Source: Treponema sp.
GTDB lineage: Bacteria; Spirochaetota; Spirochaetia; Treponematales; Breznakiellaceae
Length of the DNA stretch: 14,247 nt
Assembly: GCA_031269405.1 (NCBI GenBank)
Contig: JAISZE010000163.1
Span: forward strand, 1 to 14,247
Direction of reading: 5' to 3'
The translations under genes and the position numbers were made by a program. Shown here in pieces: positions 1 to 7,692 of the stretch. The notes under the pieces are model-generated. The model saw only the letters and a list, made by a program, of their open reading frames with translations. It was not told the DNA's origin and searched no databases. Position 1 is the stretch's first letter, and every line of letters begins with the position of its first letter.

Positions 1-1334
1 TGCTTGGTAAGAGCGTTCTTGGGTTCCGTAAGTATCCTGAGGAAGTCCTCTTTGCCCAGTGAATCCAGCTCCACCCTCAGGGGGAAACGGCCCTGGAGTT
101 CCGGGATAAGGTCCGAAGGTTTTGCGATAGTGAAAGCCCCGGCGGCAATAAAGAGGATGTGTTCTGTGTTTACAGGGCCCCACTTAGTGGTTACCGTGGC
201 CCCTTCCACAATAGGGAGTATATCCCGCTGTACCCCTTCGCGGGACACGTCAGGGCCGCTCCCCCGGTCGCCTTTGACAGCGATTTTGTCGATCTCGTCG
301 ATAAAAACGATGCCCGTTTCCTCCACCCGCTGGCGGGCTTCGTCGCTCACCCGGTCCCGGTCGATAAGCTTTTCCGATTCTTCTGAAATAAGGATCTCCC
401 TAGCGCGCTTCACAGTGACTACTTTCTTTTTCTTGCTTCCCCCAAAGAACCCAGCTATCCCTGAGAGGCTCGCCTCTATGTCTTCCATGCCTCCGCCCAT
501 CATCTCAAAAGCCGGTATCTGGGGGTTCTGGCTGACCATGATTTCCACAGTCCTGTCGTCGAGTTTTCCTTCCCTGAGCATAGCGCGGAATTTTTCCCTC
601 GTAGCGACTCCGGTTGTATTCCTTTCTGAAGCCGCTCTTGAAGGGCCGGAATCGGCGGTTTCCGTTCCGGCGTCTTCCCCGCCTGAGCCGCCTGGCCCCA
701 GGGCGGGATTTTCCGTTTCAGCGGCATCCTGTTCCTGGCTGCGCCCGACAGGTATGCCTATTTGGATAGCAGTGCCCATAAGGGCGGGGCCGGAACCGCC
801 TGAATTGTTCGGATTAATAGTGAAACTCCCCATAGGCCGCACTACCGGCGGGTTCTGAGGAGCTTTCTCGGCCTTGGGTTTTTTCCCCGTACCGGGAAGG
901 AGGAGATCCAGGAGGGCTTCTTCCGCCCTCCTGGTGGCCTCTGCGGTAACCGATTCCTGCATCTCCTGCTTTACCATCTGGAAACCTGCTGCCATGAGAT
1001 CCCGGATCATGGATTCCACGTCCCTGCCCACATAACCCACTTCGGTGTACTTTGTCGCTTCTACTTTGATAAAAGGCGAGTTGGCCAGCTTCGCCAGGCG
1101 CCTGGCGATCTCGGTCTTCCCTACTCCCGTGGGGCCTATCATAAGTATGTTTTTAGGGGTAATGTCATCCCGCATCTCGGCGCCGATTTTAAGCCGCCTG
1201 ATACGGTTCCTCAGAGCCACCGCTACTGCCCGCTTGGCCTTCTTCTGGCCTACGATATATTTATCCAGTTCCGCCACAATTTCCCTGGGGGTAAGCTCGT
1301 CTACGCCGCTGCTGATCAATTGTTTTTCTTCCAT
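1..1334 (-). CDS. hslU: HslU (ClpY), ATPase/unfoldase subunit of the HslUV protease; 3' end cut by the window edge
   Basis: AAA+ unfoldase that forms a hexameric ring, unfolds substrates using ATP and feeds them into the HslV peptidase in the cytoplasm. The 444 visible residues contain Walker A GPTGVGKT at 67-74, the pore loop GYVG at 100-103 followed by GRDVES, Walker [11 protein letters not shown] at 341-350, and the arginine-finger region [13 protein letters not shown] at 411-423. The sensor-2 region and the C-terminal tail that docks on HslV lie beyond position 1. The ATG at 1334 follows AAGGA with 8-base spacing, 12 bases after the hslV stop; the SD overlaps that stop. Compared with E. 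coli HslU (443 residues in all), Walker A is shifted by about 10 residues but Walker B by about 90. The difference is a low-complexity insertion at about 148-243 in the I-domain, rich in Gly, Ser, Pro, Ala and Glu. The reading frame stays open through it, and the conserved REGKLDDR motif resumes at 254-261. The complete protein would be about 540 residues if the C-terminus is normal. Family assignment is near certain. Confidence 0.96.
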   Translation of the reverse strand, partial: MEEKQLISSGVDELTPREIVAELDKYIVGQKKAKRAVAVALRNRIRRLKIGAEMRDDITPKNILMIGPTGVGKTEIARRLAKLANSPFIKVEATKYTEVGYVGRDVESMIRDLMAAGFQMVKQEMQESVTAEATRRAEEALLDLLLPGTGKKPKAEKAPQNPPVVRPMGSFTINPNNSGGSGPALMGTAIQIGIPVGRSQEQDAAETENPALGPGGSGGEDAGTETADSGPSRAASERNTTGVATREKFRAMLREGKLDDRTVEIMVSQNPQIPAFEMMGGGMEDIEASLSGIAGFFGGSKKKKVVTVKRAREILISEESEKLIDRDRVSDEARQRVEETGIVFIDEIDKIAVKGDRGSGPDVSREGVQRDILPIVEGATVTTKWGPVNTEHILFIAAGAFTIAKPSDLIPELQGRFPLRVELDSLGKEDFLRILTEPKNALTK

Positions 1335-1346
1335 AACAGGTTTTCC

Positions 1347-1916
1347 TTAATTTTCCAGTTCTTCTATTGTAATCTGCCCGTTGGTATAGATGCAGATATT
1401 TCCTGCGATTTTAAGACTCTTTTCGGCGATCTCCCTGGCTGAAAGATCCGAGCCGTCCAGGTAGGCCAGGGCCGCCGCATAAGCGTAATTGCCCCCTGAT
1501 CCTATGGCCAGGGCGTCTTCGGCAGGTTCTATCACATCCCCGGTACCGGAGATGAGGAGGGTCTTGCGGGCGTCCGCCACCAGGAGCAGGGCCTCAAGGC
1601 GCCGCAGGGTCCGGTCCGTGCGCCAGTCCCGGGCAAGCTCCACCGCCGCCCTGGCCAGGTCCCCAGAATACTCTTTGAGCTTCGCCTCGAAGCGGTCAAA
1701 AAGGGTAAACGCGTCGGCAGTAGCCCCTGCGAAACCGCAGAGGACTTTCCCGTCCATAAGGAGCCGCACTTTCCGGGCGTTGTTTTTCATCACCGTTTCG
1801 CCCATAGTCACCTGGCCGTCCCCGGCCATGGCCACCTTCCCGTTCCGGCGCACAGCAAGAACCGTAGTTGAACGGATTTTGGGTTTTTCATTATCTGTTT
1901 TCACAAATGTTTTCAT
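1347..1916 (-). CDS. hslV: HslV (ClpQ), threonine peptidase subunit of the HslUV protease
   Basis: Proteasome-beta-like N-terminal nucleophile hydrolase that forms the double-hexamer proteolytic chamber capped by HslU. The mature start is read as Thr17 in [10 protein letters not shown], aligned with the TT of E. coli HslV, so residues 1-16 would be a cleaved propeptide. Counting from Thr17, the GDGQVT motif puts Asp33 at mature position 17 and Lys49 at mature 33, the expected catalytic partners. Further family blocks are [13 protein letters not shown] (61-73), [12 protein letters not shown] (91-102), IGSGGNYA (138-145) and the C-terminal [13 protein letters not shown]. At 189 residues it is somewhat longer than the roughly 176 of E. 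coli, and the propeptide accounts for most of that. The ATG at 1916 shares an ATGA overlap with the xerC stop, with GGTGAAGGA just upstream, so coupled translation is likely. hslU follows after 12 bases, as expected for a fixed-stoichiometry partner. Confidence 0.96.
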   Translation of the reverse strand: MKTFVKTDNEKPKIRSTTVLAVRRNGKVAMAGDGQVTMGETVMKNNARKVRLLMDGKVLCGFAGATADAFTLFDRFEAKLKEYSGDLARAAVELARDWRTDRTLRRLEALLLVADARKTLLISGTGDVIEPAEDALAIGSGGNYAYAAALAYLDGSDLSAREIAEKSLKIAGNICIYTNGQITIEELEN

Positions 1917-2827
1917 ATTCCTTCACCATCCTTTATCTTACTTCTCCTGCGAGCTCTGGCATAGGTCCTTTTAAGCCGCTCTGTGTCAACATGGGTGTAG
2001 CGCTGGGTAGTACTGATACTGGCGTGCCCCAGGAGTTCCTGGACCACCCGGACATCGCAGCCGGAATTCACCAGGTGGGTCGCAAAACTGTGGCGCAGCG
2101 CATGAGGGGGGACGTTTTTCTGGAGTCCCGAACGTTCCGAGTATTTGGCGATTATCCACCGTACTCCGGATATTGAAATAGGGGCGCCTTTGCGGCTGAT
2201 AAAAAGCCGGTCCGTCTGGCGTTCAGCTTTAATCCTCCCCTGCCTGCAGGGAAGATACGCCAGCAGCGCTTCCCGGGCCTCATCAGAGAAAAACACCTGG
2301 CGCTCTTTGTCCCCTTTACCGATAATTTTGGCGCCTGAAAAATCCCGTTCGATGTTCTTCAGCGAAAGCTCTACGAGTTCCGAAATACGCAGCCCTCCTG
2401 AATACATGGTCAGGATCAGGGCCCTGTCCCTTTCGGGCCAGAGAATACCGGCTGTATCAGGAAGTTCCGAGAATTTCGCCATCTCGGTTTCATAGAGAAA
2501 AACCGGAAGGATTTTAGGGGTCTTGAGATTTTTCAGGAGCAGCGAAGGATCATCCCCGCGGTAACCGAAGCGGACCATCCAGCGGTAAAAACCCCGTATT
2601 GAAGAGAGAGCCCTGTTCACGCTTACCGAGGCAATACCTTCGGCGCTGAGATCCGCGATGAAACCCCGGACATCAGAAGGGCCTGCGCTTTCCGGGAGAA
2701 GATCCCTGTTGGAACAGTAAGCGGCGAAATGTCCGAGATCCCTGCTGTAAGCCCCAAGGGTCCGGATGGAGACTCCCCGTACCGCTCTGAGATAGTCAAG
2801 GTATTCATCAATTATGTTATTCGTCAT
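1913..2827 (-). CDS. xerC: XerC/CodV-type tyrosine recombinase
   Basis: Site-specific tyrosine recombinase of the Xer family, which resolves chromosome dimers at dif, normally as a XerC/XerD heterotetramer. In the 304-residue form, residues 3-90 are the SAM-like core-binding domain. The catalytic domain carries Arg147 (GGLRISEL), the lysine of the GKGDKER hairpin (170-176), His242 and Arg245 (HALRH), His268 (LLGH) and the nucleophile Tyr277 (TTQRYTHV), so the full active site is intact. The ATG at 2827 was chosen because the protein then begins [13 protein letters not shown] like other Xer proteins, an AGGG lies about nine bases upstream, and the topA overlap is only 11 bases. The same frame continues up to 2881, but that would add 18 unlikely residues and a 65-base overlap. 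The hslV start overlaps its stop by 4 bases (ATGA). Its place between topA and hslV is the one occupied by codV in Bacillus, which supports the XerC label over XerD. It is clearly a paralogue of the gene at 6729-7676. Confidence 0.92.
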   Translation of the reverse strand: MTNNIIDEYLDYLRAVRGVSIRTLGAYSRDLGHFAAYCSNRDLLPESAGPSDVRGFIADLSAEGIASVSVNRALSSIRGFYRWMVRFGYRGDDPSLLLKNLKTPKILPVFLYETEMAKFSELPDTAGILWPERDRALILTMYSGGLRISELVELSLKNIERDFSGAKIIGKGDKERQVFFSDEAREALLAYLPCRQGRIKAERQTDRLFISRKGAPISISGVRWIIAKYSERSGLQKNVPPHALRHSFATHLVNSGCDVRVVQELLGHASISTTQRYTHVDTERLKRTYARARRRSKIKDGEGI

Positions 2828-5021
2828 TGTTTGAATCCCTACCCTCTGGCTCCTCGTCATCACTGGAATGGAGATAATCACAGTCCGGATTGATACAGGC
2901 TTTATGGGAGCCGTTTTTCTTGTCGTACTTCTCTACCATGAATTGGCCGCACTTGGGACAGTTCTGGTTTATGGGTTTAAAGTGGCTGATAAAGCCGCAC
3001 TCGGGATAGTTCGTGCAGCCGTAAAATTCTTTGCCCCTGCCTTTGGTTTTCCGGGCCACAACATCGCCCCCGCACTTGGGGCACTTGGCCAGGGGTAGGG
3101 ACTTGGTGTTCCGACATTCAGGGAAGCCGGAGCAGGCCAGAAAGAACCCGAAGCGGCCCAGCTTCTTCACCATAGGCTTGCCGCATTTTTCGCAGGCGTG
3201 GTCTGTAACCTCGTCCAGGGAGCCCTTGTATGATTCCAGAGTTTGGCCTACTTCATCCACCCGGTCCTTGAAAGGATCCCAGAATTCCCGGATCATTTCG
3301 GGCCAGTAGATCTGGTTTTCCTCTACAGCGTCGAGTTTGTTCTCCATAGCGGCAGTAAACCCCGCGTCTACTACGGAGGGAAAATTAACCACCAGCATGT
3401 CGTTGATCATCCTTCCCAGTATAGTCGGCACCAACTGCTTGTTCGACCTGACCACGTAGTAGCGGTCCAGGAGCACCGATATGATAGGGGCGTATGTTGA
3501 AGGCCTGCCTATGCCCTTTTCCTCCAGGGTCTTGACGATGGAAGCGTCGGTAAAGCGCGGAAGCCCCTGGGTAAAATGCTGTTCCGGCCTGAAGGCGTCC
3601 ACATGCACCTTGTCGCCTGTCTTCAGCGCCGGATAGGAGCTTCCCTTTTCGTCCCTGGAAACCAGGAGCTTCATCACCTCGTAAAAACCTTTTTCGACGA
3701 TCTTGGTTCCCGCAACACGGAAGATCCCTTCTCCGGCTGCGGTTTCCTTGCCTGAAACAGAGATGTCCACACTGACGGTCCTGGTTCTGGCGTTGATCAT
3801 CTGGCTGGACACAAACCGTTCCCAAATAATCGTATAGAGCTTCAGTTGATCACGGGCAAGCGAATCTTTTACATCCTCAGGCGTATAACCGGCATACGTA
3901 GGGCGTATGGCTTCATGGGCGTCCTGGGCTTTTTTCCCCACAGCATATTCGATTGGCTTTTCAGGAAGCGCCTTGGGGTAGTTCCTGCTTATCCAGTCCC
4001 TGACATCCTCCAGGGCGGTCTGGGAGATACGCACCGAGTCGGTACGCATGTAGGTTATAAGCCCTATCCGGCTGTTCCCGATGTTTACGCCTTCGTAGAG
4101 CTGCTGGGCTACCTGCATGGTTTTCTTGCTGGTAAAACCCAGGCGGTTGGCAGCGGCCTGCTGGAGCTGGGATGTAGTAAAAGGGGGCTTGGGTTTTACG
4201 GATTTTTCGATCTCCCGGACATCGGAAACAACGCAGTCGCTGTTTTTGATGATCTCAATGATCGCCCTCACATCGGCTTCTGTTCTGAGTTCCGGCTTAG
4301 CGCCGTTCCAGGATACGAGCTGGGCGGTGTATTCGGGCCTGCGCCCGCCGGATTTGCCGGTTTTGAAATCCGCTTCCAGGGTCCAGTACTCTTCGGGAAT
4401 GAAGGATTCAACCTCTTTCTCCCGCTCGCAGATAAGCCGCAGGGCCACCGACTGGACCCTGCCGGCAGAGAGGCCGTTCTTCACTTTTTTCCAGAGCAGA
4501 GGCGAAAGGTTGTAGCCTACCAGGCGGTCCAGAACCCTCCGGGCTTTCTGGGCGTTCACCTTGGACTCGTCAATAGACGACGGCCTGGCTACAGCGTCTT
4601 TTATTGCCTGCGGGGTAATCTCGTTAAAACTGATGCGCTGAATAGGAACCTTGCTGGTTTTGGCGCTGATGGCGTTCCTGAGATGCCAGGCTATCGCTTC
4701 CCCTTCGCGGTCATTATCGCTTGCCAGAAGAACCAGATCCGACTTTTTCGCGTCCCCCTGGAGTTCCTTGAGCAGCTTGGCCCTTCCCCGTACGGTGATA
4801 TATTCAGGTTCAAAGTTATGCTCTGTATCAATAGCGGTTCTTGATTTGGGCAGATCGATAAGGTGCCCCATAGAGGCTTTGACGCTGTAATCAGGGCCCA
4901 GATATTTTTCGATAGTTTTCGCCTTTGCCGGGGATTCCACGATAACAAGGATCTTCCTGTCCCTGGATTTAGCCCTGGTTTTCACCGGCCCGGCTTTTTC
5001 TTTCTTCTCTTTTACCGACAT
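2817..5021 (-). CDS. topA: DNA topoisomerase I (type IA)
   Basis: Type IA topoisomerase that relaxes negative supercoils by a single-strand cut through a 5'-phosphotyrosine. The 734 residues show a lysine-rich N-terminal tail (1-23), then the TOPRIM domain with Glu29 (ILVIVESPAKAKTIEKYLG) and the metal-binding SDNDREGEAIAWH with Asp102, Asp104 and Glu106. The active-site Tyr324 sits in GLITYMRTDS, followed by Arg326, and the EKGIGRPSTYAPI block is at 501-513. Three C-terminal four-cysteine zinc ribbons use Cys 610/613/630/636, 647/650/669/675 and 688/691/709/714. The protein ends in a short acidic tail (about 719-734). Every key residue is present. The ATG at 5021 has GAGGAA five bases upstream; that SD overlaps the dprA stop codon, leaving a 9-base gap. 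At the other end the stop overlaps the xerC start by 11 bases. Co-expression with dprA and xerC fits a chromosome-maintenance block. Confidence 0.97.
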   Translation of the reverse strand: MSVKEKKEKAGPVKTRAKSRDRKILVIVESPAKAKTIEKYLGPDYSVKASMGHLIDLPKSRTAIDTEHNFEPEYITVRGRAKLLKELQGDAKKSDLVLLASDNDREGEAIAWHLRNAISAKTSKVPIQRISFNEITPQAIKDAVARPSSIDESKVNAQKARRVLDRLVGYNLSPLLWKKVKNGLSAGRVQSVALRLICEREKEVESFIPEEYWTLEADFKTGKSGGRRPEYTAQLVSWNGAKPELRTEADVRAIIEIIKNSDCVVSDVREIEKSVKPKPPFTTSQLQQAAANRLGFTSKKTMQVAQQLYEGVNIGNSRIGLITYMRTDSVRISQTALEDVRDWISRNYPKALPEKPIEYAVGKKAQDAHEAIRPTYAGYTPEDVKDSLARDQLKLYTIIWERFVSSQMINARTRTVSVDISVSGKETAAGEGIFRVAGTKIVEKGFYEVMKLLVSRDEKGSSYPALKTGDKVHVDAFRPEQHFTQGLPRFTDASIVKTLEEKGIGRPSTYAPIISVLLDRYYVVRSNKQLVPTILGRMINDMLVVNFPSVVDAGFTAAMENKLDAVEENQIYWPEMIREFWDPFKDRVDEVGQTLESYKGSLDEVTDHACEKCGKPMVKKLGRFGFFLACSGFPECRNTKSLPLAKCPKCGGDVVARKTKGRGKEFYGCTNYPECGFISHFKPINQNCPKCGQFMVEKYDKKNGSHKACINPDCDYLHSSDDEEPEGRDSNNDE

Positions 5022-5030
5022 GCAGGTTCC

Positions 5031-5996
5031 TCACAGTTTTATATTCAAACTTTTTGCCAGCCCTGCTGCCAGGGCGCTTCCGGCGGAATTTCCATACCCG
5101 GATTCTTTTTCGGCTAATCCGCCTTTTATCCCCCATTCCTCAAGGATATCCGCTGCGTGAAAGATAAGTTTCGCGCCGTCTTCAACCAGTTTCGCCGTTC
5201 CTTTCCCTAAAGGGGAGGAAACCCCTGCTGAGGCGACCCAGAGATCCCGGCCCTGCTCCAGTGCAAACACGGCGGTAATAAGGGCGCCGGATCTCTCGGG
5301 AGCTTCGATAACCACGGTTCCTCTGGCAAAAGCCGAAATAATCCTGTTCCTTGCGGGAAAATGCCATTTCATAGGCCCTGTCCCGGGGGGATACTCACTT
5401 ACAACGCCGCCCCCTGATTCAAGGATCATCCTGGCCAGCCCCCGGTTCGAAGCCGGATAGATCCGGTCCAACCCTGAACCCAGAACCGCCAGGGTTGGCG
5501 CGCGTCCTTCAATATTCCCCCTATGGGCCAGGGCGTCAATACCCAGGGCAAGGCCGGAAACGACCGGAATTCCCGCGCTGCCCAGTTCCCGTCCAAGGGT
5601 AAAAGCCTGAAGGGCCCCGGAAGAAGAAGGTTTCCGGGTACCTACCACTGCCGCCAGAGGCTTTTGGGGATCAGGAAGGGCGCCCAGGTAAAACAGGAGC
5701 CCTGGAGGATCAAAGATCTCCCGGACCAGCGGGGGATACCCTTCTTCCGCGAGAGAAACCATTTTTATCCCCCTCTTACAGGCAGCGGCGGCGTCTTTTT
5801 CAGCTCCTGACCGGATTTCCCCCCAGGTCCAGGCGCGCCGGCCCAGAGTATGGCCCAGCAGATTTTCAAGATCCCTCTTTGAAAGTAATACCAAATCCCC
5901 TTCGCGGTCAAATTTCATGCACAGGGTTTTCGCGTCCCCTCCTTTTATGCCCGGAACGCGGCTTATCATCAAATCCAGAAGCCCCCGGTTATCCAT
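5031..5996 (-). CDS. dprA: DprA/Smf family DNA-processing protein
   Basis: DprA binds incoming single-stranded DNA and loads RecA during natural transformation; many non-competent bacteria also carry it. The 321-residue form has an N-terminal helix-hairpin-helix/SAM-like region (about 1-60). The Rossmann-type core follows: VVGTRKPS at 117-124, VVSGLALGIDALAH at 145-158, TLAVLGSGLDRIYP at 168-181, SEYPPGTGP at 200-208, FPARNRII at 213-220, and SGALITAVFALEQGRD at 236-251. The usual AVPG-like segment and the Asn of the G-x-N-x-L-I motif read ASAGVSSPLGKGTAKL here, a local departure from consensus. After about residue 290 only a short tail is left, so the C-terminal winged-helix domain seen in many DprA proteins seems absent. 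The ATG at 5996 has GGAG seven bases upstream and overlaps the preceding TPR gene by 8 bases. A TTG at 6014 in the same frame is a poorer candidate because it has no good SD. Competence is not implied by this gene alone. Confidence 0.94.
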   Translation of the reverse strand: MDNRGLLDLMISRVPGIKGGDAKTLCMKFDREGDLVLLSKRDLENLLGHTLGRRAWTWGEIRSGAEKDAAAACKRGIKMVSLAEEGYPPLVREIFDPPGLLFYLGALPDPQKPLAAVVGTRKPSSSGALQAFTLGRELGSAGIPVVSGLALGIDALAHRGNIEGRAPTLAVLGSGLDRIYPASNRGLARMILESGGGVVSEYPPGTGPMKWHFPARNRIISAFARGTVVIEAPERSGALITAVFALEQGRDLWVASAGVSSPLGKGTAKLVEDGAKLIFHAADILEEWGIKGGLAEKESGYGNSAGSALAAGLAKSLNIKL

Positions 5997-6732
5997 ACAG
6001 CCGCTCCATGACAAGCTGCCGGTTATTCCGGGCTTCCGTCTGTTTCTGTCCGTCTTTAGTTGTGCCGATAATACGGTCGTAGACCTCCACAGCTTCCTTA
6101 AAAGCGCCGGTCATATAGTACGCCCGGCCCAGGACGAACATGGCGTCCGTGTCATTTCCGGATAGTTCAAGGCATTTAAGGAGATGCGGTATGGCTTCTG
6201 CAGGCCGGTCCAGTTCAAACACATAGAGCACCGCAATGCCGTACCTGGGCCGCAGGTAGCGATCGTCTATTTCAATGGCCCTGAGGTATCCTTCCTCGGC
6301 AAGGGCGAAATAACGGTCCCTTTCGGAGCTATCAACACCCGGAAAACTGTGAATATTCTTGGCCGCAAAACCCGCAGATACTCCGGTCATGTAGTGGAGC
6401 GCCCGATCCTCAGGGGTAAAGTAAATAGCCCGTTCAAGGGCGGTAAGGGCTTCGTTGTGAAGCCCCTGATCCTGAAGTCTCACTGCCAGGATCTTCCAGT
6501 ACACTCCCAGTTGGGCGGCGTCCTTTACATGCTGCTCAATCTGCTTCTCATAAGCGGCTATGGCGCTCCTGAGTCCTTCTACCGTTGAAGGCGGACCGCC
6601 GCTCAGTGCCGCAACCCGGACGGCAAGGTCCTCGCGGTTTCTGTTTTTCCGGTGGATCATTATCCCGGTAATGCCGGTAAGGAAAACAAACACGATGATG
6701 ATGCCGATTGCCGCTTCTTTTTTAATTTTCAT
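5989..6732 (-). CDS. Membrane-anchored tetratricopeptide-repeat protein, function unknown
   Basis: I do not recognise a named family. The 247-residue protein starts with a basic MKIKKE followed by one hydrophobic segment (about 8-26) and a basic flank (HRKNRNR). This looks like an uncleaved signal anchor with the remainder outside the cytoplasmic membrane; there is no lipobox cysteine. TPR-like helical pairs cover about 76-109 (GVYWKILAVRLQDQG), 161-194 (RPRYGIAVLY then AIPHLLKCLEL) and 195-228 (DAMFVLGRAYYMTGAFKEAV). A less regular stretch, FPGVDSSERDRYFALAEEGY, lies at 130-149. TPR arrays bind other proteins, so a scaffold or assembly role near the divisome or envelope is possible, but this is inference from position only. 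Its ATG at 6732 overlaps the preceding recombinase stop (ATGA), and its own stop overlaps the dprA start by 8 bases, so it is translated as part of the operon. Confidence 0.85.
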   Translation of the reverse strand: MKIKKEAAIGIIIVFVFLTGITGIMIHRKNRNREDLAVRVAALSGGPPSTVEGLRSAIAAYEKQIEQHVKDAAQLGVYWKILAVRLQDQGLHNEALTALERAIYFTPEDRALHYMTGVSAGFAAKNIHSFPGVDSSERDRYFALAEEGYLRAIEIDDRYLRPRYGIAVLYVFELDRPAEAIPHLLKCLELSGNDTDAMFVLGRAYYMTGAFKEAVEVYDRIIGTTKDGQKQTEARNNRQLVMERLYG

Positions 6733-7676
6733 TTACCGTTCCAGCCTTTGAGTTTAGGCAGATACTTGCGGTGGCTTTCCCGGAGCAGCGCTGAGTCAAC
6801 ATGAGTATAGATCTGGGTAGTAGAAAGGTCCGCGTGCCCCAGCAGTTCCTGCAGGGATCTGAGATCAGCGCCGCCTGCGAGAAGTTCGGTGGCGAATGTA
6901 TGCCGCAGGGTATGGAGCTTGGAGCTTATCCCGGCACGGGCAGCGAGAGAGGTGTAATTTTTCCAGATGCCCTTACGGGAAAGCCGCTTGCCGCTGCGGC
7001 CTACAAAAAGGGCGGAACTGCGGCGCTGCCCCAGGATCGCGGGCCGCGCTTCGTCCAGGTAGCGTTTGAGCCAGGAAACAGTTCCGCCGTCGAATACCAC
7101 AAGCCGTTCCTTGTCGCCCTTGCCCCGGACCCGGGCCAAGCCTTCGGAAAGGACCAGATCCTGGGCATTCAGGGCCACCGCTTCCGAAACCCGCAGTCCT
7201 GCCGAATATATGAGTTCATACAGGGCCCGGTTCCTGATGCCCAAAGGGGTCCGGGTATCAATGAGGGCCAGAAGCCTATCCGCGTCGCCCTGTTTCAACA
7301 CCGCCGGCAGACGCCTGCCCCGGCGCGGGGCTTCCAGAAGGGCGACGCAGTTGTCGCCACGGATCCGCTCGTCTACCAGGAACCTGAAAAACGAACGGAG
7401 CGCGGATATGGCTTTGGCGGCGGACCGGGAATCAATGCCGTCGTGGGTACGGCGGTAATCGAGATAACGGTTCACATCGGAAAACGCCGCAACCTTATCC
7501 CCAGGGGAAACCAGGGAAAGGTCCGGCCTGCCGCTGCCCGCTGAAAGCCCCTCGCCTTCAAGCCAGTCTAGGAACCGGCGGATCTCCAGCCGGTAAGTTT
7601 CCGCAGTGAGAGGCGCCCGGCGCTCAAGGGCGATAAGGCGGGAACGGTAGTTTTCCAGAAGAGTTTGTTTATCCAC
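6729..7676 (-). CDS. xer: Second Xer-type tyrosine recombinase (XerC/XerD family), GTG start
   Basis: A complete tyrosine recombinase, 315 residues from the GTG at 7676. An N-terminal core-binding domain (about 1-110) is followed by the catalytic domain with Arg162 (SAGLRVSEA), the lysine of RGKGDKER (184-191), His255 and Arg258 (HTLRHTF), His281 (LLGH) and Tyr290 (STTQIYTHV). It is a diverged paralogue of the recombinase at 1913-2827. As topA-linked xerC is the other copy, this one could be the XerD partner, but that is by elimination. The GTG is chosen because it lies 16 bases beyond the ftsZ stop and gives a normal Xer N-terminus (VDKQTLLENYRSRL). The nearest SD (AAGGA) is about 12 bases away, longer than ideal. 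The frame is open back to an ATG at 7760 inside ftsZ, which would add 28 residues without family character. It is linked by an ATGA overlap to the TPR gene downstream. Confidence 0.9.
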   Translation of the reverse strand: MDKQTLLENYRSRLIALERRAPLTAETYRLEIRRFLDWLEGEGLSAGSGRPDLSLVSPGDKVAAFSDVNRYLDYRRTHDGIDSRSAAKAISALRSFFRFLVDERIRGDNCVALLEAPRRGRRLPAVLKQGDADRLLALIDTRTPLGIRNRALYELIYSAGLRVSEAVALNAQDLVLSEGLARVRGKGDKERLVVFDGGTVSWLKRYLDEARPAILGQRRSSALFVGRSGKRLSRKGIWKNYTSLAARAGISSKLHTLRHTFATELLAGGADLRSLQELLGHADLSTTQIYTHVDSALLRESHRKYLPKLKGWNGK

Positions 7677-7692
7677 GGATCTACGGTTTCCT

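Noticed and set aside
4..858. Plus-strand open frame of 284 codons opposite hslU
   Set aside because: The translation is Ser/Pro/Arg-rich and featureless, and the minus strand carries continuous HslU motifs on both sides. It is a shadow frame.
605..893. Intein or frameshift as explanation of the HslU insertion
   Set aside because: There are no intein splice motifs (no N-terminal Cys/Ser block or His-Asn junction). The frame is continuous with correct HslU motifs before and after.
3846..4844. Long plus-strand open frame (332 codons) opposite topA
   Set aside because: It lies entirely antisense to a topA region whose motifs are unmistakable. Its translation has no recognisable domain, and long antisense frames are expected opposite GC-rich coding sequence.
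6801..7544. Plus-strand open frame of 247 codons opposite the second xer gene
   Set aside because: No domain or good SD is seen, and the opposite strand encodes a complete tyrosine recombinase with all catalytic residues.
1913..7676. Prophage or genomic island bounded by two integrases
   Set aside because: Both recombinases are Xer-like, overlap or abut housekeeping genes in the same operon, and enclose only dprA, topA and a TPR gene. There are no att-like repeats or phage genes.
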